The position numbers were made by a program, and so were the translations under genes. From the IMG/VR virus record IMGVR_UViG_3300014962_000011, positions 1 through 52,220 of that record: a DNA stretch of 52,220 nucleotides; one strand, written 5' to 3'. The notes beneath the pieces were generated by a model. The model searched no databases and was not told the origin of the DNA. It was given only the letters and a program-made list of their open reading frames with translations. Source of the DNA: a virus. Shown one piece after another: positions 14,417 through 20,569 of this stretch; the first letter of the stretch is position 1; every line of letters begins with the position of its first letter.

Positions 14417-14892
14417 GCGTCTGGCTTTGGTTCGTCTTTGGGTTGCGGTGGCGGGGCTTGCCTGCTGAATATCCCGGCTATTTCTGTTGACTTCACGATA
14501 CCAAGCACCACGGCTGCATACAATAGCACATAGCCCAGCTGTGTAGTGTCCAATACCTGCTTTCTTACACAATGGTAAGTAAACGCGTAAAGCACCGCCA
14601 CGGTAGATATATACCCTATAAGCCTGAACCCACTTGGCGATGTTACGCCGTGCTTTGTCTCGGATAGGCACTTGCTCACAAAGTCCCATTTCCACACATT
14701 GAACGCAGTAAATGCCAGCCAGAACGCACCGAACAGGCACATACCAAGATAGCCCATACGGAGCGCGAATAAGCCTTTACCACCCCATTGTGCCGGGGCC
14801 TGCTGAATAAGGCTGTCCACGTCAGACGCGAACACAGAATTACCTATCAACATCAGACAGGCGAACAATAGTATTTTGTAGATTGGTTTCAT
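14413..14892 (-). CDS. Multispan membrane protein of the lysis cassette (159 aa)
   Basis: The N-terminal hydrophobic segment ends SVFA and looks like a signal peptide. Two or three further spans follow (near 45-65, 92-112 and 120-137), then a Pro-rich polar tail (APPPQPKDEPKP). It may be a holin or a holin partner. It is coupled by ATGA to the spanin gene. Confidence 0.6.
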   Translation of the reverse strand: MKPIYKILLFACLMLIGNSVFASDVDSLIQQAPAQWGGKGLFALRMGYLGMCLFGAFWLAFTAFNVWKWDFVSKCLSETKHGVTSPSGFRLIGYISTVAVLYAFTYHCVRKQVLDTTQLGYVLLYAAVVLGIVKSTEIAGIFSRQAPPPQPKDEPKPDA

Positions 14893-14893
14893 T

Positions 14894-15091
14894 TTACCTT
14901 CTCTTTAAAAATTTATATAGCTTATACCCATAGCTGATAAGCGCACACATACCCGCAATAGTTGCAAGCCACTTATTTACATCATCATGGGTCAAGGATG
15001 CTAAATAGCCGAAAAAAGCTGTCCCGCAAACTAGTATAAGGCTTTGTGCGCTCGGCCTCGGAATCTCATGTACAAACTCGTTAAAACTCAT
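14894..15091 (-). CDS. Putative holin (65 aa)
   Basis: Two hydrophobic helices (about 18-33 and 42-58) and a basic tail KLYKFLKRR. Size, two spans and charged C-terminus fit a class II-type holin, which would open the membrane for the muramidase. It overlaps the preceding gene by 4 bases. Confidence 0.6.
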   Translation of the reverse strand: MSFNEFVHEIPRPSAQSLILVCGTAFFGYLASLTHDDVNKWLATIAGMCALISYGYKLYKFLKRR

Positions 15092-15369
15092 TTCTTATTT
15101 ATTCTATCATAAACAAACGATATCAGTATTGCGAACCCATGCCATCCAGCTTTGGCCCATCCATACCCATAAGGCATATGATACAGGTCTACAAGCTCAC
15201 CACATGCCCACAAAAACGCAAGCAAAGTATACCAACGGCTCCGCAACAGAAATATCCATAGACACAGACTTATAAAGCTCAAATCCAGAAACAAATCACT
15301 TTGCAACCGCGAAGCCTCAAAACCCATCCATACGGATAAGCCCATTGCATATAGCAGCCAGTTACGCAT
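15088..15369 (-). CDS. Membrane protein, lysis cassette (93 aa)
   Basis: Three or four hydrophobic segments with aromatic residues. The ATG at 15369 (MRNWLLYAMG) is chosen over an upstream one at 15417, because it overlaps the upstream gene by only 8 bases. Function unknown; neighbour of the putative holin. Confidence 0.55.
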   Translation of the reverse strand: MRNWLLYAMGLSVWMGFEASRLQSDLFLDLSFISLCLWIFLLRSRWYTLLAFLWACGELVDLYHMPYGYGWAKAGWHGFAILISFVYDRINKK

Positions 15370-15736
15370 TAGTGGGTCTTGGTCTGCGAATATGTCCAAA
15401 TCCGAACGGCAACTCACATGGGCCGCCGTCCTCCGCCTTCACAGTATAGGTGTGCGTTACAGCTTCCTCCCCTTCACCCTCCGTCCACTGGCAAGTAATG
15501 TCCAGACGCTGCCCATACCTCTTTATCTTTTGTATCTCCGCCGGATCGCCATCGCTGTTATAAACAATCACGCTATCACCCAGCAGCCTACCCATTTCAG
15601 GCATAGTCAATGGGTTTGTCCACTGAACAGATACGTCATTTACATGCGTAACTATGTCGGTAAGAATATCGTGAAATTTGTCCGCCGGATATACGGCAAC
15701 ATGGTAATCTAATCTGATGCAATTGTTTGAGCACAT
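15362..15736 (-). CDS. Hypothetical late protein (124 aa)
   Basis: Not recognised. Soluble, with beta-rich sequence (DSVIVYNSDGDPAE, LDITCQW) and an N-terminal Cys cluster (CSNNC). No signal peptide. It lies between the exported tail-tip proteins and the lysis genes; possibly a small virion or fibre-associated protein. Confidence 0.5.
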   Translation of the reverse strand: MCSNNCIRLDYHVAVYPADKFHDILTDIVTHVNDVSVQWTNPLTMPEMGRLLGDSVIVYNSDGDPAEIQKIKRYGQRLDITCQWTEGEGEEAVTHTYTVKAEDGGPCELPFGFGHIRRPRPTNA

Positions 15737-15761
15737 AATCTTTGTTTTTATTGGTTAGTAA

Positions 15762-16472
15762 TTAATGAACCGGGACAATTTTTAAATAAGTACTGCCGCC
15801 GGTGGTTGTCTTGTATAGCGTATTTGATTCTGCACCATCTGCAATGGCCGCCGCGTCATCGTCATATTCCGGGACGCCAGGCAGATATATTGTGCCAGAT
15901 GTGATAGTGAGGTATGGTGTCGAGAAGGTAACGCCGCCGGGAGCAGTAAATGTTATGGCTTGACCCGACCCATCCATAAAAACGGTAGTGCCATTAACTG
16001 ATGTAGTAACTGCGGGTGTTACATTGTCCCACGCCGTCGTTGCACCTCCATACCCCGCGGTCGTAGTCTGAGCGTTAACATCTCCAAATAGAATACTTGT
16101 CGCCCCGGCAGCTATGTTTACACTGGTCGGGGCCGCACTCATTCCGCTACCCTCCTGAGCTGTTAGTATAAGGAATAGGCTATTTTGTATCGCTAACGCG
16201 TGCCCGTCACAGTCAACCGTTCTATCCCCCTCCAGCGTTCCGTCGCCTGTGTAGATTGTGGTGGAGCCGGAGCCGCCGTGTTCTGCGACATACGCCTGCA
16301 TTTCTGCCACAGTAGGAAACCAGCAAAGGGTGTCGCGCGTTCCGTTGGCATTTATCCTGATTTTAGCCCTTACAGGAACTTCGTATCCGCTTACGTTATC
16401 ATTAGCGCATGTCCCCTGCCCGAACGTTGTCGCGGCTGTTAGAAGAAAGAGTAGGGTTAGTAGGTGTTTCAT
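15762..16472 (-). CDS. Exported tail-fibre-like protein (236 aa)
   Basis: Signal peptide ends TTFG before QGTCAND, so processing before Gln is likely. The mature protein is rich in Thr, Gly and Ser; YTGDGTLEGDRTVDCDG resembles fibre motifs of Bacteroidota phages and prophages. Beta-rich. A fibre with an export signal is unusual, since virion parts are assembled in the cytoplasm. It may be a host-surface protein or added from outside the inner membrane. Confidence 0.55.
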   Translation of the reverse strand: MKHLLTLLFLLTAATTFGQGTCANDNVSGYEVPVRAKIRINANGTRDTLCWFPTVAEMQAYVAEHGGSGSTTIYTGDGTLEGDRTVDCDGHALAIQNSLFLILTAQEGSGMSAAPTSVNIAAGATSILFGDVNAQTTTAGYGGATTAWDNVTPAVTTSVNGTTVFMDGSGQAITFTAPGGVTFSTPYLTITSGTIYLPGVPEYDDDAAAIADGAESNTLYKTTTGGSTYLKIVPVH

Positions 16473-16484
16473 TGTTATGTCGAT

Positions 16485-17168
16485 TTAAAATAGTCCTGCA
16501 TTATATCCGTATGGCACACTATAAGTAAAAGGAGATGCCCCAAAGTTTGCTGAAACCTGAATACCAGGTTGTGCGTTGCTATCCCCAATGCCCCATGCTG
16601 CATATATGGTATTGCCCGAAAGCCCCGTGCTATAAGCCGCGCCAATTTTAGCGCTCCCGCTCCAAGGTATGCCCCCGCCAACCCAACCAGAAGAATTTCT
16701 GAAGTAGACAGCGCCATTATCCATATCCAACGCCACGCCAACAACCTCTCCATCTGTAAAGCCGGTGCCATATCCTTGCAACCCGGGCGGCGTGTGCCAC
16801 CTATCTCCAGTATAGTAGTACCCCCAGCCAGCATTGTTACCCCCAAGAAACTGATTGAGGTTAACGGTGCTGAGCGCTATGCCCACAAAACCATATGTAA
16901 CCCCGGTTGACCATACTATTTCCCAATACCATTTGCCGCTTGTTTCTCCAACGGTAGAGATGCCGCATCGGCTTAATCCTACTGGTACATTTACAACAAG
17001 GTCGCCCCCGCTAAGCGTTACGCTGCCACCCTGCTTTGCCGGGTCCCATGTAGAACAAACAGTGCATGTTGTTGCCGCCTGCACTTGTCCGAATGGTATA
17101 GGCGGCATGATCTGCGCATGGATCGACAGGCTAAACAATATTGCAAGTATGTATAGTATCCGTTTCAT
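16485..17168 (-). CDS. Exported SPRY-domain-like protein (227 aa)
   Basis: Signal peptide ends SIHA before QIMPP. The body has GKWYWEIVWSTGV, FVGIA and DGEVVGVALDMDNGAVYF, the strands of a SPRY/B30.2 fold, which binds proteins or sugars. Probably a receptor-binding or surface adhesin protein. Start overlaps the stop of the upstream gene by one base. The export signal is shared with both neighbours. Confidence 0.65.
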   Translation of the reverse strand: MKRILYILAILFSLSIHAQIMPPIPFGQVQAATTCTVCSTWDPAKQGGSVTLSGGDLVVNVPVGLSRCGISTVGETSGKWYWEIVWSTGVTYGFVGIALSTVNLNQFLGGNNAGWGYYYTGDRWHTPPGLQGYGTGFTDGEVVGVALDMDNGAVYFRNSSGWVGGGIPWSGSAKIGAAYSTGLSGNTIYAAWGIGDSNAQPGIQVSANFGASPFTYSVPYGYNAGLF

Positions 17169-18025
17169 TAGTGTTGTGTGTAGGTTGCGCCTTTTAGGTC
17201 AAAAAACGGGCCGCCGCTAGAGGTGCTATTATACATGTACTCTTCAGATTGAACCTGACCGGGCACAGTGCCTATAAAGTAACTGACGGCCCCTTGCTTG
17301 AAAATGCTGTTGTGCGCTATTACCCTGCTTGTGCCATTATCCTCATACGTGATAACCAGCAATTGACCATTCGCCCATGAACCCGAAGGGGCGGCAAATG
17401 TTACATTTCCCGATTGGGCGGTTATGAATACATATACGGGCTTGTTTATGTCAGCGCTGGTTGATGTTATAGTGTATGTTGAGGCTACTGATACGGACGT
17501 TGTGACCTGTGCTGAGTTAGATGCGGCTGTTATGTCGCCAAGTGTTGCAAACGTGTCTGTAAGCCCCGGCTTATTTGGTAGGTAAATAGATTCATTGCTT
17601 GATATTGCGGATGGCAGTATCGCTATTAGATTTGAGTTTGAGCGGCTTTTCATAAGCCATAGACCTACACCGCTGGTGTTAGTGAATTGCCAGATAGCCT
17701 CGCTGCTCCATGTGCCTGTAATGCCCGTACTATCAATTGCTACTTGTCTTCCTGAGCCTGAGCGACCGAAAGCCGTTTGATATGTTGTGCGCGCTCCGGC
17801 TGCACAAACCGCCTGCAAATCCCACAGGGTAAGATATTTACAAACGCTGTCGATGTTGCCGCCCACGTTAACAGGTGTCACACTATTGGGCGCAGTTTTT
17901 ATCGTTATGGTTGTGTTGTTGGTGCTGCGAAAATTGGTAAGCAGGGAGTTGGTCGTCTGTGCGATTGATGGCACACCCGCTATAACCAACAGTACGCACA
18001 ATATGCGTTTAAGGTAAGGGTACAT
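17168..18025 (-). CDS. Exported virion-region protein (285 aa)
   Basis: Signal peptide ends PSIA before QTTNSL. The body is rich in Thr/Ser/Asn, with NESIYLPNKPGLTDTFATL, a phrase common in fibre or tip proteins of Bacteroidota phages. First gene behind the late promoter with a TTTCC dyad at 18051-18079. Likely adhesion or tail tip; function not certain. Confidence 0.6.
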   Translation of the reverse strand: MYPYLKRILCVLLVIAGVPSIAQTTNSLLTNFRSTNNTTITIKTAPNSVTPVNVGGNIDSVCKYLTLWDLQAVCAAGARTTYQTAFGRSGSGRQVAIDSTGITGTWSSEAIWQFTNTSGVGLWLMKSRSNSNLIAILPSAISSNESIYLPNKPGLTDTFATLGDITAASNSAQVTTSVSVASTYTITSTSADINKPVYVFITAQSGNVTFAAPSGSWANGQLLVITYEDNGTSRVIAHNSIFKQGAVSYFIGTVPGQVQSEEYMYNSTSSGGPFFDLKGATYTQH

Positions 18026-18050
18026 AGTAGAAAGAGTTTATTCGGTTGAA

Positions 18051-18079
18051 CAAATGTAATACTTTCCACGAAACGGAAA
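18051..18079 (-). promoter_or_regulatory. Late promoter with TTTCC-N7-GGAAA dyad
   Basis: On the minus strand the dyad (18063-18079) is followed after 5 bases by TACATTTG (revcomp of 18051-18058), an exact -7 element. The dyad occupies the place where a -33 element would be expected, so an activator may replace it. A GTCC half-site follows at 18093-18096. Confidence 0.65.
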
Positions 18080-18095
18080 AAATCTATTTTTTGGA

Positions 18096-19115
18096 CTAAA
18101 CGAAAGCGCTGCTGAACTCAGAAGTGAATATCCGGGCGAATGGGTTGTCGCCGGGGTTCGCAATAGCGTTTTGGGATTCAGATACCAGGGCGATGGTCGT
18201 GCTGGCAAAAATCAGTGGAGCAATTTCGCTATCCTTTATCTTCCAAAGGTCGGAAAGGCTCGTTTGGCTTTGCGGGTTAAATACGATATATGGAAAGTCG
18301 TCTATGGTCAATTTATCCGCCAATAGCGCCTCAGTTATCATCTGGAGCATGTAGTAAGGTATTCCAATAGAAACCTCGCCTACTTTGAGCGTAAATGTGC
18401 TTACCTGATCGGTTTTTATCTGCACTTGGCTATATGACTGTTTGACATACCCCACATTGATAACCTTCGGCACGAATACGCTGACCAATGCCTCGCATCG
18501 TTGGTAAAACACCGCAGAGTATGGGTCTGAGTTGAATGGAAAATCGTTGTACCAGCCGCCGATAATGATGTTTTTACGGGCTACGTTGCTATTATAAGTG
18601 AAGGTGAATAGCATTGTGTCCGGGTGGTCTGTGGCTATATTCAGTGGCTCACTCCAATAGCTCAAAGTATCTTCGCCAGTCATTTCATTATCACATCGTA
18701 TGTAGTAAAATTCGCCGTCTACAATGTCCGTAAACGCTGATGGTGTAAATGAAAATAGATAGCTATTTAGCGGGTATGAAGTGCCCGTGCTTACCGCCGT
18801 CCATGTGTTCCCGGCAAGTGACTGGCCGCCCTTAAAATACGGCGCTACATTCAGGTCTATGGTGGATATTTCCTGCTGGTATTTATCACACAGATAGAGC
18901 TTTGCAATGCTGCTGCCACCCTGCACATGAACCATTATCGTTATTGTGTCATTAAGCCCTATTTTCTGGTAGTATTGCTGCGCTGGCTGCCAGTCCTGTA
19001 TAGTTAGCCCATACACCGCCTGACCTAGTATTTGCAGGCCTTTCGGCACGTCTCTATCACGGCTTATCTTCACCGAATTTGATAGCGGGAATATAGTTAT
19101 CCTCTGCGCAGGCAT
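18096..19115 (-). CDS. Tail tip / baseplate protein (339 aa)
   Basis: Not matched to a named family. Beta-rich (repeated strands such as ITIMVHVQ and LFTFTYNSN), no signal peptide. It follows the large tail protein in gene order (with the plus-strand pair between), as expected for a distal tail component. Its own promoter region has two dyads (19152-19170, 19236-19250). Confidence 0.55.
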   Translation of the reverse strand: MPAQRITIFPLSNSVKISRDRDVPKGLQILGQAVYGLTIQDWQPAQQYYQKIGLNDTITIMVHVQGGSSIAKLYLCDKYQQEISTIDLNVAPYFKGGQSLAGNTWTAVSTGTSYPLNSYLFSFTPSAFTDIVDGEFYYIRCDNEMTGEDTLSYWSEPLNIATDHPDTMLFTFTYNSNVARKNIIIGGWYNDFPFNSDPYSAVFYQRCEALVSVFVPKVINVGYVKQSYSQVQIKTDQVSTFTLKVGEVSIGIPYYMLQMITEALLADKLTIDDFPYIVFNPQSQTSLSDLWKIKDSEIAPLIFASTTIALVSESQNAIANPGDNPFARIFTSEFSSAFV

Positions 19116-19136
19116 TTAGAAAAGGGTTTGGTCTCA

Positions 19137-19170
19137 CGAAGATAGGAATTGTTTTCCAAAAAATGGAAAA
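19137..19170 (-). promoter_or_regulatory. Dyad TTTTCC-N7-GGAAAA with TATCTTCG
   Basis: Dyad at 19152-19170, the most symmetrical of the set. The nearest -7-like element is TATCTTCG (revcomp 19137-19144), 9 bases from the TTCC arm rather than 5. It lies immediately after a terminator and in front of the gene starting at 19115. Confidence 0.5.
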
Positions 19171-19189
19171 AGGACGGTAGAAACCGCCC
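19165..19189 (-). terminator. Intrinsic terminator, minus strand
   Basis: GGGCGGT-TTCT-ACCGTCC followed by TTTTT on the minus strand. It would stop transcripts from the promoter at 19223 after about 50 nt, just in front of the next promoter. Confidence 0.65.
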
Positions 19190-19222
19190 TAACCTATAAA
19201 ACCTATCATGAGTCAATCGGTG

Positions 19223-19250
19223 CAAAGATACTAAATTCCGGAAAATGGAA
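19223..19250 (-). promoter_or_regulatory. Late-type promoter with TTCC-N7-GGAA dyad
   Basis: Dyad 19236-19250, then 5 bases, then TATCTTTG (revcomp 19223-19230), an exact -7 element. Same geometry as the promoter at 18051-18079. Its transcript meets the terminator at 19165-19189 unless that is overcome. Confidence 0.65.
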
Positions 19251-19312
19251 AAGCCCAGCAAGTGCTTTTGCTGGGCTTGATGTTAGTTAGAGGCTAACGG
19301 TTGTATTAGGAG
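19251..19312 (-). ncRNA. Candidate very short RNA with terminator
   Basis: A TACCTTTG -7 element (revcomp 19317-19324) starts a stretch of about 60 bases with a small stem (GTTAG/CTAAC) and ends with AAGCCCAGCA / TGCTGGGCTT (19251-19260 with 19269-19278) followed by TTTTCC. Promoter plus terminator without an open frame suggests a small RNA. The upstream -33 element is weak. Confidence 0.4.
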
Positions 19313-19349
19313 GATACAAAGGTATGTTATTTATTTCAATTGCAAACAT

Positions 19350-19645
19350 AGGAGGGTTACTCCCTTGCAACCCCTATAAATAGAGTCCGAAGGCTTCCGC
19401 TGTTTGAATAGACTTGGCTATTTGCTCACAGCTTCCTGCTCTGTCTTACCTGTCGCCTCCCATGCGAGTGTTGAAGTTGTTACGGGAACTTTTGCAAGTC
19501 GTTAGTTGCCCCCTCTAAAGCATTGCTAACACTGGTTACTTCAACAATTCTTTCTGTTGTGCCAACCGGCCTGTGAAGGCTCTAAACACACAGTTTCTTA
19601 AGATCAAAGCTAAACTTTCATTTTGCAAATGAAGCACCATTTGCG
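19350..19645 (-). ncRNA. Candidate structured RNA of about 300 nt
   Basis: A minus-strand promoter (TTTG, 20 bases, TATGTTTG; revcomp of 19652-19683) and a second -7 match TAGCTTTG (19605-19612) lead into about 250 bases without a convincing protein. The strand contains complementary segments such as GTTGAAG/CTTCAAC and GGGTT/AACCC (19354-19373). No known RNA family was recognised. Ends are approximate. Confidence 0.35.
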
Positions 19646-19651
19646 CGGAGT

Positions 19652-19683
19652 CAAACATACTTAAGACCGCTTTACAGCACAAA
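19652..19683 (-). promoter_or_regulatory. Minus-strand promoter with full consensus
   Basis: Reading the minus strand, TTTG, then 20 bases, then TATGTTTG, which agrees with the Bacteroidota consensus. It lies about 540 bases upstream of the nearest minus-strand gene start (19115). Confidence 0.55.
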
Positions 19684-19726
19684 TTTACCACATATACAGC
19701 GCGTGCGCGCGATAATATGCAAAAAG

Positions 19727-19735
19727 TTATCCACA
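19727..19735 (+). other. DnaA-box consensus sequence
   Basis: TTATCCACA matches the DnaA box exactly and is followed by an AT-rich stretch. A single 9-mer match can occur by chance in a window this size, so an origin is only a possibility. Confidence 0.25.
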
Positions 19736-19778
19736 ATTTATATAGCTACCGTAAATTAATTTTTGGCCCGGCATTTGC

Positions 19779-19786
19779 TATATTTA
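19779..19786 (+). promoter_or_regulatory. Putative promoter of the plus-strand moron pair
   Basis: TATATTTA is one base from the -7 consensus; TTTTTGG lies 12 bases upstream, which is short. The start codon is at 19800. This region separates the pair from the late operon, so it can be expressed independently, for example in the prophage. Confidence 0.4.
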
Positions 19787-19799
19787 CAAAAATCACCTT

Positions 19800-20099
19800 A
19801 TGAGCAACGACGGTAAAATTCAATTCGGCGTGATAATGTTAGTGGTAGGCATAATCATTGGCATATACGCCTTTTTCTTTTTCGATGTAAGTGTATCATC
19901 ATACTATTCTAGCGGCACGGCTAATATGGACTTACTGAATCGGAGGACTTGCTTAATGATAGCGGCTGCCGCTCTATTTATTAGCGGGGCTGTTATGAGT
20001 TCATCCACAAATAATGATAGGCTTTATTCTATCGATGTAAAAATAGATACCATAACTTCAATTTTGACAAAGATTATATCAAACAAAAAAGAAGATTAA
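19800..20099 (+). CDS. Two-span membrane protein, moron (99 aa)
   Basis: Hydrophobic spans at about 9-28 and 50-66, then a polar helical tail (DRLYSIDVKIDTITSILTKI). It is encoded against the surrounding tail genes, with a lipoprotein 2 bases downstream. Such inserted gene pairs in temperate phages are often expressed from the prophage and protect the lysogen; that role is inferred. Confidence 0.6.
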   Translation: MSNDGKIQFGVIMLVVGIIIGIYAFFFFDVSVSSYYSSGTANMDLLNRRTCLMIAAAALFISGAVMSSSTNNDRLYSIDVKIDTITSILTKIISNKKED

Positions 20100-20101
20100 C
20101 C

Positions 20102-20569
20102 ATGAAAAAATTTCTCCTTTTATTCGTAATCATCGCGGCTGTGAGCTGCAATAAGAAAGATAACAAGCGCGCAACTACGCTATCGCTCACCGCTGCTGCC
20201 AGTGATATGGGTTTGCTGTTTGAGCATAAGTACGCTATGGTATTGTACAGCGGAAGTGGCATAATGGATGCTGATAGCATTACATTTCACGCTGACAGCA
20301 CTATAACGGAAAAGCTATACAACGACAGCTCACATACTTACGTAACGACCCCCACGGTAGATGTTCACCCGTCCGCAAGGAATAATACGGCAATTAGAAT
20401 TTCCAGACCAGCTACATCATCCGGCTTTGGATTGCTAAACAACTACACAGGGGATACTGTTAATTTTGCTTATGTAGGATTTTATACAAGCGGGCCTATA
20501 TTTAACATTGGCAATAAGGCTACATTGGGCATTATGCTATCTAACAACAAATACGCGATACTTTACTAA
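20102..20569 (+). CDS. Lipoprotein, moron (155 aa)
   Basis: Signal peptide with lipobox AAVSC (Cys16), followed by NKKDNK, a charged stretch typical of exported Bacteroidota lipoproteins. The rest is beta-rich. It forms a unit with the membrane protein before it and converges with the tail gene ending at 20566 (4-base overlap). Candidate surface-exclusion factor. Confidence 0.65.
   Translation: MKKFLLLFVIIAAVSCNKKDNKRATTLSLTAAASDMGLLFEHKYAMVLYSGSGIMDADSITFHADSTITEKLYNDSSHTYVTTPTVDVHPSARNNTAIRISRPATSSGFGLLNNYTGDTVNFAYVGFYTSGPIFNIGNKATLGIMLSNNKYAILY

Noticed and set aside
14417-14740. Extension of the spanin gene upstream
   Set aside because: It would overlap the upstream membrane protein for more than 300 bases. 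The lipoprotein signal at 14416 with an ATGA junction is far better.
19536-19736. 66-aa minus-strand open frame in the 19-kb hub
   Set aside because: No family, odd composition, and it overlaps the promoter elements; noncoding interpretation preferred.
19690-19799. Replication origin around the DnaA box
   Set aside because: Only one exact box and no iterons were seen; the phage has its own initiator, so the origin is more likely near 2.4-3.1 kb. Kept only as a low-confidence site.
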